Part shown: in pieces, positions 20,881 to 30,614 of the stretch
Numbering within the stretch: position 1 is the stretch's first letter
Layout: the number at the start of each line of letters is the position of its first letter
From: Acidovorax carolinensis
GTDB lineage: Bacteria; Pseudomonadota; Gammaproteobacteria; Burkholderiales; Burkholderiaceae_C
Length of the DNA stretch: 64,000 nt
NCBI RefSeq assembly: GCF_002157145.1
Contig: NZ_CP021361.1
Span: 2,778,501 to 2,842,500, forward strand
Reading direction: 5' to 3'
The notes under the pieces: model-generated
Told to the model about the DNA's origin: nothing
The model's input: only the letters and a program-made list of their open reading frames with translations
Databases searched by the model: none
Made by a program: the position numbers and the translations under genes

Positions 20881-21132
20881 TCAGGCTGGAGGCGACTTCT
20901 GCGCTGCAGGTTTGGGTGACACCCCTTTCTTGAATCCCCGATCCCCCGCCATGAATGCTTCCAGCATGTGCGGGATCAGCATCGCGACATCCACCATCTC
21001 GCCATAGGCCTGCGCATGCAGCGCCGCATAGCGGTCGAGGTCGGCCTTCAGGCCGACCGAGCACACAAAGGTCAATTTCGTGCTTTCCGTCTTGGGCAGC
21101 GGGCCAAGCCGCAATTTTCGGGTCGTGCTCAT
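20881..21132 (-). CDS. DUF2274 protein of the trb conjugation cluster
   Basis: This 83-residue protein (MSTTRKLRLGPLPKTEST...) belongs to the DUF2274 family, which regularly follows trbI in integrative conjugative elements. Its ATG overlaps the trbI stop by 4 bases, so the two are translationally coupled. Function unknown. Confidence 0.85.
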   Translation of the reverse strand: MSTTRKLRLGPLPKTESTKLTFVCSVGLKADLDRYAALHAQAYGEMVDVAMLIPHMLEAFMAGDRGFKKGVSPKPAAQKSPPA

Positions 21133-22400
21133 CGGGCACCTCCGCGCTGGTAGAACAAGGGCTGGTAAGGACGAAGCTGTAAATCGCGATTCACAATAAT
21201 CCGCACCGGCAACCCCGGTCGCGCCGTCAGCGTCGGCTGGATGTTCATGTTGCGCCGGGTCATCTCCTGGCCCACCTGGTTTACGCTGTCCTGCAAGCCG
21301 TCGCGCCCGGCGATGATGATGCGGTTGCCGTCCTGCCGGTTTTCCGGCGCGGCCAGCTCGGCCCCCACGCCCAGCAGCGTGGTCAACGCCGCGCCGGCCA
21401 GGATGCGGCTCCAGTGCCGGTCAACCTCGTCCTCCACGCCGGCATAGCCCGCCGGATCAGTGCCCACAAGATTATCCAGCGTCAGCGAGGACGTATCCGG
21501 CAGGATGATCCGGTTCCATATCATCTGTACACGACTCTGGCCGTAACTCACCTGGCTGTTGTAGCGCCCCAGAATGCGCGATCCCTGCGGGATCAGCAGG
21601 AACTTGCCGGTGGCCGTGTCGTAGACCGGCTCCGTCACGGTGGCGATCACATCGCCCGGAAGATCGGACTTGATGCCCGTCACCAGCGCCGCAGGAATCA
21701 CCGTCCCGGCCATGACCTGGTACGGCGAGGCCGGCATCTGCAGATTGCCTGAATTGCGCGTTTCCGTAGAACCGGCTTTCAGGAACGATTCCTTCTGATC
21801 TTGCCGGTTCTGGGTGGCAGTCGGGTCGGCCGGCTGTGCCGCGGTCGAGGCCGGGCCAGCAGCCAGCGGGTCAAAGGCAGCCAAGGCGTTGGCCATGCCG
21901 GGCGCACCGGGCGTTGCCTGCATGGCCGCGCCAGCGGTCTGCCCTGGCTTGCCCGAGCGGAAGAATACCGACGAAGCCGCCGCCGCATCGGCTTCCTTGC
22001 GCAAGGCATCTGCGGGATCATGGCCCGGCGGCGCATAAGTGGGCGTCACCGGCTGCTGCGACTTCACGATGGCAGGGCCAAGATCACCCGGCAATGGCGG
22101 CCCCAGCTCGGGCACCTTCGGCGGCAGCTTCGAGTAGTCGGCCGGCAACCCATCCAGCCCTTCTGACTTCGAGACGCGGTCCACGTTGTATAGCTCGGTC
22201 TGCTCGCCCGCGCCGCGCCGGTGCGGCTGCAATGACCAGATCGTGGCCCCGAGTACGGCGACCGAAAGGCCGCCGGTGAGGATGGCCAGCGTGCGCCGGT
22301 TCAGGCGCGTGACCGGGCGCGGCTGGGCGCGCAGCGCCACCGGCTCGGGCGCCACCTTGCCCGCTTGCGGTGCAAGGTCGGGAGAATCGTCCTGGTTCAT
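21129..22400 (-). CDS. trbI: TrbI/VirB10-like type IV secretion protein
   Basis: TrbI spans inner and outer membrane in the conjugative type IV secretion channel. The 423-residue protein has a cytoplasmic N-terminus, one membrane helix (about residues 37-56) and a proline-rich periplasmic linker. The conserved VirB10 C-terminal domain includes GTVIPAALVTGIKSDLPG, LLIPQGSRILGRYNSQV and LDNLVGTDPAGYAG. It appears complete, but its partners trbB-F, trbJ and trbL are absent and trbG is only a tail, so the channel cannot be functional here. Confidence 0.93.
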   Translation of the reverse strand: MNQDDSPDLAPQAGKVAPEPVALRAQPRPVTRLNRRTLAILTGGLSVAVLGATIWSLQPHRRGAGEQTELYNVDRVSKSEGLDGLPADYSKLPPKVPELGPPLPGDLGPAIVKSQQPVTPTYAPPGHDPADALRKEADAAAASSVFFRSGKPGQTAGAAMQATPGAPGMANALAAFDPLAAGPASTAAQPADPTATQNRQDQKESFLKAGSTETRNSGNLQMPASPYQVMAGTVIPAALVTGIKSDLPGDVIATVTEPVYDTATGKFLLIPQGSRILGRYNSQVSYGQSRVQMIWNRIILPDTSSLTLDNLVGTDPAGYAGVEDEVDRHWSRILAGAALTTLLGVGAELAAPENRQDGNRIIIAGRDGLQDSVNQVGQEMTRRNMNIQPTLTARPGLPVRIIVNRDLQLRPYQPLFYQRGGAR

Positions 22401-22402
22401 GG

Positions 22403-22532
22403 TCAGTTCCTCCGCGTGCCATCCGTGCGTTCGATCCGCACCACGTCGCCTTTGTCACCTCCAAGGCGCAGTTCGGCCGCGCCGAACAGGCGATCCACGA
22501 TGTAGTACGGCGAGCGGAAACGGTATCGGTGA
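22403..22532 (-). pseudogene. trbG: C-terminal remnant of trbG (VirB9-like)
   Basis: Immediately before trbI, a minus-strand frame reads RFRSPYYIVDRLFGAAELRL, then GGDKGDVVRIERTDGTRRN and a stop, the standard end of TrbG. Upstream of about 22532 the similarity stops and the sequence joins the truncated relaxase gene, so everything between was deleted. Confidence 0.8.
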
Positions 22533-22585
22533 ACACCGGTATGCCGGCATCCGCCAATTGCTGGCGACATTGCGAGGCGCCGGTG

Positions 22586-23731
22586 TCAATGGCGACGAAC
22601 ATCCACACCGTCGATGACCAGGTAGCCCCGGTCGCGCAGCTCGTCCGTCAACCCTTTCGCGGCCACACGGCCAATGACAGTGCGCCCATCGTCACCCGGT
22701 TCGAACACCGCCAGCTCGCGCGGCTGGCCGCCCATGGCTCGCTGCATCGTGCGGATGATGTCGCCACGCTCGCCCAGGGCGCGCAAGGTCTTCTCGGCAT
22801 CGGCATGGACGGCCCAAGTTCCAGGTTTCACCTCGTCGGCCAGTCCCAGGTGCTGCAAGCGTTGCAGCCGGCCGATCAACAGCAGTCGCTGGCGTTGCAG
22901 CCGGGGTTCGTTTAGGCGTTCGACATGCACCAGGCCATCGTCGCCAAGTTCGCGCTTGAGCGTGCGATCCAGGCTCGTCAAGCGCTCCTGCGCCACCTCG
23001 CGCTGCAAGGTCTGCTGTATCTCCAGCTCAGTGCGCGGCCCCAGCCATTCGGTCGCCAGCTCGGCCGCGCGGTGCCGGAAGCCGTGGGCGATGTAGTCAC
23101 CCGCGATAATGAGGTCTTTGCCGGCGTCGTCGCGCCCGCGCACGATCAGGTGGGTGTGCGGGTTGTCGGTGTTCCAGTGATCGACCGCCACCCAGTCCAA
23201 ACGCGTGCCCAGGTCTGCTTCCATGCGGCCCATCAGGTGGCGTGTGTAGCTGCGCAGGTCGTCGAGCTCGGCCCCGTCCTCGGGTGAAATGATGAAGCGA
23301 AAATGGTGCCGGTCATCCTGGCAGCGTTCCTTGAAGGCATCCAGGTCGGCTTCGTCGGTCTGCGGCCCATAGGCCCGGCCCGGCTCGCCATCACGGCCCG
23401 CGCCATCGCGCTCGATGTAGCGCAGATGCTTGGCGAGCGATTGCGGGCTGGCCCGCTGCTGATTGACCAGCAGGGTCTTGATGGTGACGCGGCGCGAGAA
23501 CGGCGTCAGCTTCGCACCCGCGAAGCGTGCCGCCGTGTGGCCGCGTCCCAGGCGCGAGCCGGGCCGCTGGCCGGTGCCGGCGTCCTTGCCATTGCCACCA
23601 GGGCAGCGCATTGAGGACTTGCCGCCGCTGGTCTTACCGACCTGCTTGAGCACCTTGGAGACAAAGCCCTGGCCCCGGTTCTTCGGGGCGCTGGGGCGGA
23701 CGCGGAAGTCGTCATCGCGGCGGTTGCTCAT
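22586..23731 (-). pseudogene. Relaxase (TraI/RlxS-type, DUF3363 family), 3'-truncated
   Basis: Relaxases nick oriT and lead plasmid or ICE DNA transfer. The start at 23731 (MSNRRDDDFRVRPSAPKNRG) follows GGGAGAC. The catalytic metal motif is present as HWNTDNPHTHLIVRG. The protein stops at about 381 residues, right after VIDGVDVRRH, where intact homologues continue for several hundred residues. The sequence then runs into a trbG tail, so the 3' part was lost by deletion. Confidence 0.85.
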
Positions 23732-24179
23732 CGCTGTCTCCCTGGTAAATCGTGGCGTGTCCGGTCGTGCGAAGCACGCGGACATGCCTGTATCGGCGCG
23801 GGCCTCGCGCCCCAAGCGGCACGGCGGCGAAGCCGCGCCGTGCCGCGCCACCCCCACGTGCAGACTGACTTTGCGGGCGGCCAGGTGCCGCCCCCTTTTG
23901 TCTTGCCTTCCGCCTTTGCCCCTCGCTGTCGCTCCGGGCATCGGCGGCCCGGTAGCGCTGCGCTGCTTGCAGCCAGCCCGCCGGCGAACGCGGCCACGGC
24001 CACAGGCCAGGTGCGTTCGAGGCAAGACGCCTGCACGATGGACGGCGGCGCCGGAGACAGCGCGAAGTGCAATGCGAACGCATCTGCATTGCACGCGCAA
24101 CGACACGGCAGCAGCCACTGGAATGGCACGCCCGGTGGCACGATGCAATGCACGCCTGCGTGCAGCAAATCGGCGGCCA
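23732..24179. other. Gap in the transfer region without a recognisable gene
   Basis: About 450 very G+C-rich bases between the relaxase and TraF genes. Frames stay open only because of composition; none has a family signature or good ribosome site. A strong inverted repeat (GGCACGG arms around 23818-23848) is present. An origin of transfer often lies next to a relaxase gene, but nothing here proves one. Confidence 0.4.
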
Positions 24180-24791
24180 TCATGGGCGTGTCTCCAGCCA
24201 GACCGGGTGCGCAACGCCGATCACGGCGGACGCGCTGACCGGGCCGAAGTAGCGGCTGTCGAATGAGGCCGGGTTGGTCGCGCTGAGCAGGAACAGTTCG
24301 CCAGGCCGAAGCCGTCTGCATTGCGGCCAAGATGGCAGCGGCCGGCCCAACCGGTCAGCAGCCAGGGTGGCGGCCACCGGCACGCCGTCGATCCAGACCA
24401 GTGCATCGACGATGCAGACGTGTTGCGGCGCGACCGCGCCCACACGTTTGAGCAGCGGAACGCGCGTTGGCAGGTAGCTGCGCTGCGCTGCCAGTGCAGC
24501 GGCCTCGGCCGGCAGCGGAACCAGCACGATGCTGCCCACGGACAAGGGACGTGGCAGCGAACCGGCGCGATGGTCGAGCAGATCGATGCGATACCAACCG
24601 ACCGCCACGCTGTCGGACGGGTTGTAGATCAGGCGCGGCAGCGGCGATGTAAAGGACGCCCAGGCCAGCGCAGCGAGGCCGCAGGCGGACAGTGCAGCCA
24701 GCACAATGCGAGCGCGCCAACGGGAACGGGGATGCGAGCGAGGATGCGGCGCCGTACTGGCGGCGCTGGCAGACGTGGGAATGGTCGTCAT
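24180..24791 (-). CDS. traF: TraF-like S26 family signal peptidase
   Basis: Conjugative TraF peptidases mature or cyclise the pilin in the inner membrane/periplasm. The 203-residue protein has one N-terminal membrane helix (about residues 28-46). An S26 serine region YNPSDSVAVGWYRID follows (serine about 61), with the general-base lysine in PLLKRVGAV (about K115). The C-terminus FLLSATNPASFDSRYFGPV matches the family. It overlaps the DUF2840 gene by 4 bases. Confidence 0.9.
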   Translation of the reverse strand: MTTIPTSASAASTAPHPRSHPRSRWRARIVLAALSACGLAALAWASFTSPLPRLIYNPSDSVAVGWYRIDLLDHRAGSLPRPLSVGSIVLVPLPAEAAALAAQRSYLPTRVPLLKRVGAVAPQHVCIVDALVWIDGVPVAATLAADRLGRPLPSWPQCRRLRPGELFLLSATNPASFDSRYFGPVSASAVIGVAHPVWLETRP

Positions 24792-25333
24792 GGCAGCGCC
24801 TTCCCGGTCAGCCAGGCAGAGTGCCGCTCGGCGGTGTATTCCGGCAGCGGCAAGCGTGCCGCGAGCCGGTTGCCCAGCGTGCGCCAGTACGCGGGCGACG
24901 CGGCGGCGGGCGCAATACCCAGCGCCTCGATGGCGTCGATGCGCTCCAACACGGCGCGCACTTGGTTCTCACCCTCGGCGTGCAGCAGCAGGTGTGCGCC
25001 CGGCTGCACGCCCGGGATGCGCTGCGCCGCATCCAACGGCGTGCAAGCCTGCATCACCATGAGCTGCCAGCGGATCGTGCCGTAGTCGTTGGACTGCCAG
25101 CGGATGCGGCAGAACATGGCATTCGGCAGGAACATTGCCACGCTGCGCCAGCGGTCGAGCCGCAGCGTGCGCGCCGGCTCGCCAAAGCGCAGGTAGAGCT
25201 TGAAGCGCGGTTCAAGGAAGGCCAGAGAAACGCGCGTCAGCGGCGTTGCAGCAGGCCGGTCCGTGAGCGCAGCAAGTGACGGCGACGGCACCGCCGTGAC
25301 GGCGGTAGCAACAGGCAAAGCGGATTCGTTCAT
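24788..25333 (-). CDS. DUF2840 protein of ICE transfer region
   Basis: The 181-residue protein carries the DUF2840 pattern (LTRVSLAFLEPRFKLYLRFG and FCRIRWQSNDYGTIRWQLMV). In integrative elements this gene sits between a ParA/ribbon-helix-helix pair and the TraF peptidase, as it does here, with 4-base overlaps on both sides. Function unknown. Confidence 0.85.
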   Translation of the reverse strand: MNESALPVATAVTAVPSPSLAALTDRPAATPLTRVSLAFLEPRFKLYLRFGEPARTLRLDRWRSVAMFLPNAMFCRIRWQSNDYGTIRWQLMVMQACTPLDAAQRIPGVQPGAHLLLHAEGENQVRAVLERIDAIEALGIAPAAASPAYWRTLGNRLAARLPLPEYTAERHSAWLTGKALP

Positions 25334-25458
25334 GGCTTCTCCTCCGGGAACTCGCGCTCCAGCAGTGCGCGCAAGAGGTCGGCCACCGTCACGCCCTGCG
25401 TGAAGGCCGAGACCTTGATGCGCGCGCGCATGGCAGGCGTGATGTCGAGGGTCACCAT
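25330..25458 (-). CDS. Small ribbon-helix-helix-like protein, probably 5'-truncated
   Basis: A 42-residue frame starting MVTLDITPAMRARIKVSAF resembles the C-terminal part of ribbon-helix-helix partition or copy-control proteins that normally follow parA in these elements. Its start overlaps the end of the parB remnant by 7 bases. Because parA itself is missing, I infer that a deletion joined parB to the tail of this gene and that the ATG is fortuitous or internal. Confidence 0.55.
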   Translation of the reverse strand: MVTLDITPAMRARIKVSAFTQGVTVADLLRALLEREFPEEKP

Positions 25459-26637
25459 GCGGCCATGTCCAGTCCCACGGCCTGCGCCAATTCCGCGCCC
25501 GGTTGCTGCGTTGTGACGCGGGGCGTCACAACGTCCACCGTGGAAGCCACGCACACGGCCAACAGTTCGATCAGTTCGCCTTGCTCCATCGCCAGCAGCG
25601 CGGCAAACAGTGCGGCACTGTCCTTGGGCAGCTTGCAACCCCATGTCTGCTGCAATTCGCGCAGCGCCACGGCGGCGGGCGATTCCGGCCAGTCCGGGGC
25701 CATGCCTTCCAGCCGGTCTTGCACCGTCAGGCGAACGCCCAGCGGCAGGTCGTGCCCGTAATGGTGTTCCTGCAAGACGGTTTGCACCATGCCATGCACC
25801 AGCGCGGCCAGCGCCACTTGCGGATGCCGGGCGACTTCAATTTGCAGCGCGGCGGTGCGGTGGGCGCTCAGGCGCTGCGCCAGCCTGTCGGAGATAGCGG
25901 CCTTGGGGGCTTCGTCGCTCTCGCCTGTGTCGTCGTTCCCGGCTTCCTCGCCACCGAAACCCTGCCGCTTTTCCAGCGTGCGCAGCGCTTTGGCCTCGGC
26001 TTCGCGCAGCAGCCCGCGATGAATCACGGCCTGCCCGTTGCGGTCGATGGTGACGATGGCCCCGGCTGCGGCCTTCACGCTCGGGCTGTAGCCCTGCAAG
26101 CCCTCCTCCAACGCCTGCAATTGCTCACCCAGGGCTTCGTCTTCGTCCTGCAAGGTTTCTGCCTTGTCCTCGTCGTCGGCTTCCATCGCCGCATCGAGGG
26201 CTTCGGCTACCTCCCGCATCTTGGCTTGCAGCTTCTCAATGCGCAGGGCATCGCGCTTGCCCGGCGTACGCCGCTCCCTCGGGGCGCGTTGGAAAGCCTG
26301 CAAATCGGCATAGGTGGCGGCGGGCGCAGCATCCACCCACGCCCAACCCTCGGCGCCTACTTCGGCGGCGATGCCCGCCAGCTTGTCTTGCGCCAGTCGT
26401 TCCAGCAAGGCCGCATCGTTGAGGTACACGCCCTCATCGCCTTCTGCGAACAGGTCACGGCGAACACCGCCGCCCGCCTGCTCGTAGGCATCCAGCCCGA
26501 CGAAGCGCACCAGCGGATGCCGGCAGGCGTCGATTTCCCGTTCGGTCAGGCGCTCGCGCAGGTTGTGCGGGCTGCGCTGCCACGTTGGCGCATCGTAGAA
26601 CGCAGCCTCCTGCGCGGCGTGGTCGTCGGTGATGGCA
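25452..26637 (-). pseudogene. ParB-like partition protein, truncated at both ends
   Basis: The frame resembles the middle and C-terminal part of ICE-borne ParB/Spo0J-like proteins: ITDDHAAQEAAFYDAPTW, LTEREIDACRHPLVRFVGLD, then an acidic coiled-coil region and GLDMAAW at the end. Similarity starts only near 26637, without the N-terminal nuclease-like domain and without a start codon. It ends abruptly at a tryptophan where homologues continue. An internal ATG at 26510 could give a 352-residue product. Confidence 0.7.
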
Positions 26638-26944
26638 GCCGGAGGCGAGGACTCGGCCCTGCGCGCCTTGACGGCCAGGCACCGCGGGCTACGGTCGCGG
26701 GAGAAAGCGATGGACTTGGGGAAAGACGAACAGCGGCCGATGAGCCAGGGGATGCGCTGAAACCAACGCCGCGCGGCGAGCGCCCCCGCGTGCCGAAGGC
26801 ACGCCTAGCTGGATGGCTGTTGGCCGATCAGGCAAGGCCTATTCGGCTGCATTGCAGGGGCGCCAAACGCAGTGCGGCGGGGATAGGCTGAAAAGTCGAT
26901 CCCCTGGAGTCAGGACACGCGCGCAGCGCGCACGATGAATGAGA
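26638..26944. other. Intergenic junction region
   Basis: About 300 bases between the parB remnant and the radC terminator. No gene or recognisable remnant is visible; it presumably holds another deletion junction. Confidence 0.4.
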
Positions 26945-26973
26945 AGAAAAAAACAAAGAGGGCCGAAGCCCTC
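26945..26973 (-). terminator. Rho-independent terminator after radC remnant
   Basis: On the minus strand GAGGGC-TTCG-GCCCTC is followed by TTTGTTTTTTTC, beginning 6 bases beyond the radC-like stop codon. Confidence 0.8.
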
Positions 26974-26978
26974 GATGC

Positions 26979-27131
26979 CTACATCAACCCTTGTTCGGCC
27001 ATCGACAGCGTTGCATTGCCCGCCACGATGATGTGGTCCAGCACGCGCACGTCGACCAGCGCGAGCGCCTCCCGCAAGCGCTTCGTAAGCGCTTCGTCGG
27101 CACGACTCGGCGTTGTATTTCCACTGGGGTG
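26979..27131 (-). pseudogene. C-terminal fragment of RadC/JAB-domain protein
   Basis: The frame from 27131 reads [20 protein letters not shown], then [17 protein letters not shown] and a stop, the standard end of RadC-family (JAB/MPN metalloprotein) genes carried by integrative elements. The upstream part, including the first half of the HxHPSG metal site, is missing. Confidence 0.75.
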
Positions 27132-27357
27132 CCTATCGTGCGGTGGCCGCATAAGACACTCTCGTCGGACAACCGGCTTACGTAGGCCAAGGGGGTGGTA
27201 ATGATGAGCGTCAATGTGGAGTCGTTGAAACGAGACGACAACTACTGCGTCGATCTGGGCCAGTCCGTGTGGTTGATGGACAACCACAAATGGGCGCTCT
27301 ATGTCTGTAAGCACGCGGCGATCCCAGGTTGACCTTTGCTGGTCTCGCCGTTATTGA

Positions 27358-28233
27358 TCAGGCGCTCACAGCTTGCCAGCGATGCGGCAGCAATTCCTCG
27401 ATTCGGCTGGCCTTGTGCGTGGGCAGTCGTGTCAGCACATCCTGGAGATAGGCGCGATGCGTTGTACCTTTGCCAGGCTTGAGCATTTGCACCGGCGTCT
27501 CGTCGGCATGCAGCACGCGGTGGCTGAGTATTTCAGCCTTCAGCGCATCGACCAGTGGCTGCAGTCGCACGCCGCAGGTGCCGACCCACTACGCCAGGGT
27601 GGAGCGAGGAATGGCCAGACCAGCGCGAGCAAAGATGGCTTCCTGACGGTACAGCGGCAGGTGGTCGGCGTACTTGGCCACCAGCACCTGGGCCAGCAGG
27701 CCTGTGGTGGGGATGCCCTTGTCGATCACATGCGCTTCGACCGGTGTCTGGGTGAGGGTCTCGCACTTCGCGCAGGCCCATTTGCCACGCACGTGGCGCT
27801 CCACGGTGAACACGCCGGGCACATAGTCCAGCTTCTCGGCCACGTCTTCACCGATGCGTTGCATCCGGCAGCCACAGGCGCAGGTGGTTGACTCGGGCTC
27901 GTGGCGGATCTCGCGCCGCGGCAGATTGGCTGGCAGGGGCTGGCGTTTGGGCTGCTGCTTGGCCTCGGGGGCCGCTGCTGGCGGCTGCAGGTGCTCGATC
28001 TCGACAGCGACCGCCGCCAGGTCGGCCTCGATCTCGTCTTCGAGCAGGCTGCGCTGCTCGGGGTTGAAGCGCTCGGACTGGGCCGCGAACTTCATGCGCT
28101 TGAGCAGCGCGTTCTCATGGGTGAGCTTGGCGTTGAGCGCCTGGCTGTGGCGCAGCTCGGTGAGCAGGCGCGTGGTCATCTCGCGCAGCTGCTCGGCGCT
28201 CAGATCATCCAGGGATTGCGGCTGCATCAACAT
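27358..28233 (-). pseudogene. tnpC: IS66 transposase TnpC, nonsense mutation plus internal deletion
   Basis: The N-terminal part is normal: a leucine-rich helix, the zinc-binding CACGCRM segment and ADHLPLYRQEAIFARAGL. A TAG codon at 27589-27591 replaces the expected glutamine (STLA-stop-WVGTCG). The frame continues to LHADETPVQMLKPGKGTTHR, holding the first catalytic aspartate, then jumps directly from RAYL to QDVLTRLPTHK, the extreme C-terminus. The rest of the DDE catalytic core is absent, so transposition in cis is impossible. Confidence 0.88.
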
Positions 28234-28298
28234 GGCAGGCAGTGTGCCAAGGAAGGCCCTGCGCTGTCATGCGCAGATCCACGGATTGCGCGCCGGCT

Positions 28299-28631
28299 TT
28301 AGACCATGGTGATGATGCCGGCGTCTCCCATTCGTTGCCATGGCAGTCCTAGCACCAGGGCGTCGAGTTGGGAGCGCTCCAGCTGCCAATGGACATCCAC
28401 CGGCGCAGGCCAGGCGAACTTGCCCTGGTGCAAGCGCCGAGCCGCCAGCCAGATGCCGATGCCGTCGTGCACCAGCACCTTCATGCGGTTGGCGCGCTTG
28501 TTGGCGAACAGATAGGCGTGGTGGGGATGGGCAGCACCGAACACAGTGACCACCCGGGCCAGCGCCGTGTCGGTGCCGGCGCGCATGTCCAGCGGAGCAG
28601 TGGCCAGCCAGGCGGCGTCGATGCGGATCAT
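28299..28631 (-). CDS. tnpB: IS66 accessory protein TnpB
   Basis: The 110-residue protein starting at 28631 (MIRIDAAWLATAPLDMRAG) has the IS66 Orf2 signature AYLFANKRANRMKVLVHD and GIGIWLAARRLHQGKF. It overlaps tnpA by 4 bases, as usual. It is intact although the element is dead. Confidence 0.9.
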   Translation of the reverse strand: MIRIDAAWLATAPLDMRAGTDTALARVVTVFGAAHPHHAYLFANKRANRMKVLVHDGIGIWLAARRLHQGKFAWPAPVDVHWQLERSQLDALVLGLPWQRMGDAGIITMV

Positions 28632-29032
28632 CGCAGCCACTCGCGCAGCCAGGCGGCACACGACGGGGCGTCTTCCAGTGGCCAGTTCACCGTGATCGTG
28701 CTGCTATTGCGACGGACCTCTACACGGATGTCGCGTGGTAAGCCCGCATGCTCGGACGCGGGTGCAGATTGTGGCTGGGCAGCGCGTGTCAAGGGTAAGG
28801 CGACGAATTCGTTGCCAACCGCTGGCTTGCACTGGGCAAACTGCTCACGCAGCCAGCGATGAACAATGTTGGCATTGATGCCGTGCGCCAGGGCTACGCC
28901 GGCGACAGATGCGCCGCTGACTTGGCATTGCGCCACGACCTGGGTTTTGAGTTCTGGGTTGTAGTAACGCCGCTTGGGGCGTTGGGCGATCGCCTCGTTC
29001 GCCATGGTGTGCATGATTTCCATCGTGCACAC
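28628..29032 (-). CDS. tnpA: IS66 accessory protein TnpA (helix-turn-helix)
   Basis: The protein of up to 134 residues shows the IS66 Orf1 helix-turn-helix: RRYYNPELKTQVVAQCQ, then GVALAHGINANIVHRWLRE. The ATG at 29005 (MANEAIAQRPKR) is an equally plausible start. Confidence 0.88.
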   Translation of the reverse strand: MCTMEIMHTMANEAIAQRPKRRYYNPELKTQVVAQCQVSGASVAGVALAHGINANIVHRWLREQFAQCKPAVGNEFVALPLTRAAQPQSAPASEHAGLPRDIRVEVRRNSSTITVNWPLEDAPSCAAWLREWLR

Positions 29033-29281
29033 GATGCCCGCTCAGTGAGGCTATCTCAAGATGGGATTGCCGGACGCATACCTATGTCTGGGAGATTTTT
29101 CGTCAGCAGGCAAGCGGCGGCCGCTTCACACTCGCACATGCCGACTACCACTGGGACGGTGGCTATGATTTTCACTGCGATGCGGAGCGGGAGCAGGAGT
29201 TGCTTGCAGCGGACCTGCAACGCCTGCGTGCATTCATTGAGGAGGAAGAGTGGATCAGGTACGATTCATTCATCGCGCCTG

Positions 29282-30614
29282 GGGCGTGTCCGAATTTTTG
29301 TGTAAACGGGTCGGACTTCAGTTGATGGAGATGCGGTCTCCGAACTGAATGGTAAATCGGGTCAGCGCGGCCTTCCAGTCGCGAATCGGCATGGTCCACT
29401 TCTGGCTGATGTTGCGCAGGGCCAGGTAGAACAGCTTGGTCAGCGCCTCATCGCTGGGGAACGAGCCCCGGTTCTTGCTCAGCTTCCTCAGGCCCATGTT
29501 CACCGATTCGATGGCGTTGGTGGTGTAGATGACCTTCCTGATTTCCGGTGGATAGTCAAAGAACGGGGTCAAGCGGCTCCAGTTCCTGCGCCAGGACTGG
29601 CCAATGGGCAGGTACTCGGCGCCCCACTTGCTCTCGAACTCGCCCAGGCGCAGTTCAGCCTCCTCGGCGGTGGCCGATTGGTAGATGCGCCTCAGGTCGG
29701 CCGCTACCTCTTTCCTGCGTTTCCACGACACGTAGTTCAGGCTGTGGCGCACCATGTGCACGATGCAAAGCTGGACCACCGCCTTGGGGAATACGGCCTC
29801 GATGGCGTCAGGAAAGCCCTTGAGCCCATCGACGCAGGCGATGAAGATGTCCTGCACGCCCCGGTTGCGCAACTCGGTCACGACCTGCAGCCAGAACTTG
29901 GCCCCTTCGGTCAGTGCAAGCCACAGGCCCAGCACCTCCTTCTCGCCGCCCATGGTGATGCCGATGGCCAGATACACCGCCTTGACCCGCACGGCCCCTT
30001 CGCGCACTTTCACGTGGATGCAGTCCATGTAGACAATGGGATAGATGGCGTCCAACGGACGGGCTTGCCAGGCCTTGACCTCCTCGCTGACGGCATCCGT
30101 CACCGATGAAATCAGGCTGGGCGAGACCTCTGTGCTGTACATCTCTTCAAGGTGGCTCTGAATCTCGCGCACTGTCATGCCGCGTGCATACAGCGAGATG
30201 ATCTTGTCGTCGAAGCCGGCCCAGCGGGTCTGGTGCTTGGGGATGAGCTGGGGCTCGAAGCTGCCATGGCGGTCGCGGGGTACCTCAATGGGCAGTTGGC
30301 CAAACTCGCCCTTGAGGGTCTTCCTGCTCTTGCCGTTGCGGGTGTTGCCACTGGCGTTGGCCACCGTTTCATGCCGGTCGTGGCCCAGGTGTTCGGTCAG
30401 TTCGGCGTCCAGGGCCTTCTCGACCAACAGCTTGGTGAGCTGCTTGAGCAGGCCGTTCTCGCCGATGAGGTCTTCAGGCTTCTTGTAGTTGGCCAGCAGG
30501 CTGGTCAGTAGTTCTTCGGGGACTTCGTGTTTCTTGGGTGCCATGGTGTTTGCGGACATGCGGGATTGCTCACGCGTGGAATTGTCCGTTTACACAAAAT
30601 TCTGCACACCCTCA
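29282..30614 (-). mobile_element. IS256-family insertion sequence
   Basis: Terminal inverted repeats share the block TTTTGTGTAAAC next to GTGT at each end. The flanks share GCGCCTG (29275-29281 and 30615-30621), an approximate 7-8 bp target duplication. The element is about 1.33 kb, normal for the family, and carries one intact transposase gene. Confidence 0.87.
29318..30559 (-). CDS. IS256-family transposase
   Basis: The 413-residue mutator-type transposase has the DDE residues in IVYMDCIHVKVREG, IACVDGLKGFPDAI and YTTNAIESVNMGLRK. The N-terminal GNTRNGKSRKTLKGEFG segment and the C-terminal RDWKAALTRF are also family features. The frame is complete, so the element may still be active. The ATG at 30544 (MAPKKHEVP) is an alternative start. 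Confidence 0.95.
   Translation of the reverse strand: MSANTMAPKKHEVPEELLTSLLANYKKPEDLIGENGLLKQLTKLLVEKALDAELTEHLGHDRHETVANASGNTRNGKSRKTLKGEFGQLPIEVPRDRHGSFEPQLIPKHQTRWAGFDDKIISLYARGMTVREIQSHLEEMYSTEVSPSLISSVTDAVSEEVKAWQARPLDAIYPIVYMDCIHVKVREGAVRVKAVYLAIGITMGGEKEVLGLWLALTEGAKFWLQVVTELRNRGVQDIFIACVDGLKGFPDAIEAVFPKAVVQLCIVHMVRHSLNYVSWKRRKEVAADLRRIYQSATAEEAELRLGEFESKWGAEYLPIGQSWRRNWSRLTPFFDYPPEIRKVIYTTNAIESVNMGLRKLSKNRGSFPSDEALTKLFYLALRNISQKWTMPIRDWKAALTRFTIQFGDRISIN

Larger units (their letters stand above)
27307..29081 (-). mobile_element. IS66-family insertion sequence, internally deleted
   Basis: The ends are inverted repeats GTAAGCACGCGGCGATCCCA (left) and GTATGCGTCCGGCAATCCCA (right, read inward). 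The element is flanked by the 8-bp duplication CTATGTCT (27299-27306 and 29082-29089). It holds tnpA, tnpB and a damaged tnpC. At 1775 bp it is shorter than a typical 2.4-2.7 kb member because most of tnpC is gone. Confidence 0.9.

Noticed and set aside
23815..23850. Inverted repeat considered as oriT
   Set aside because: Position next to the relaxase is suggestive, but no nic-site consensus can be recognised and G+C bias makes such repeats common.
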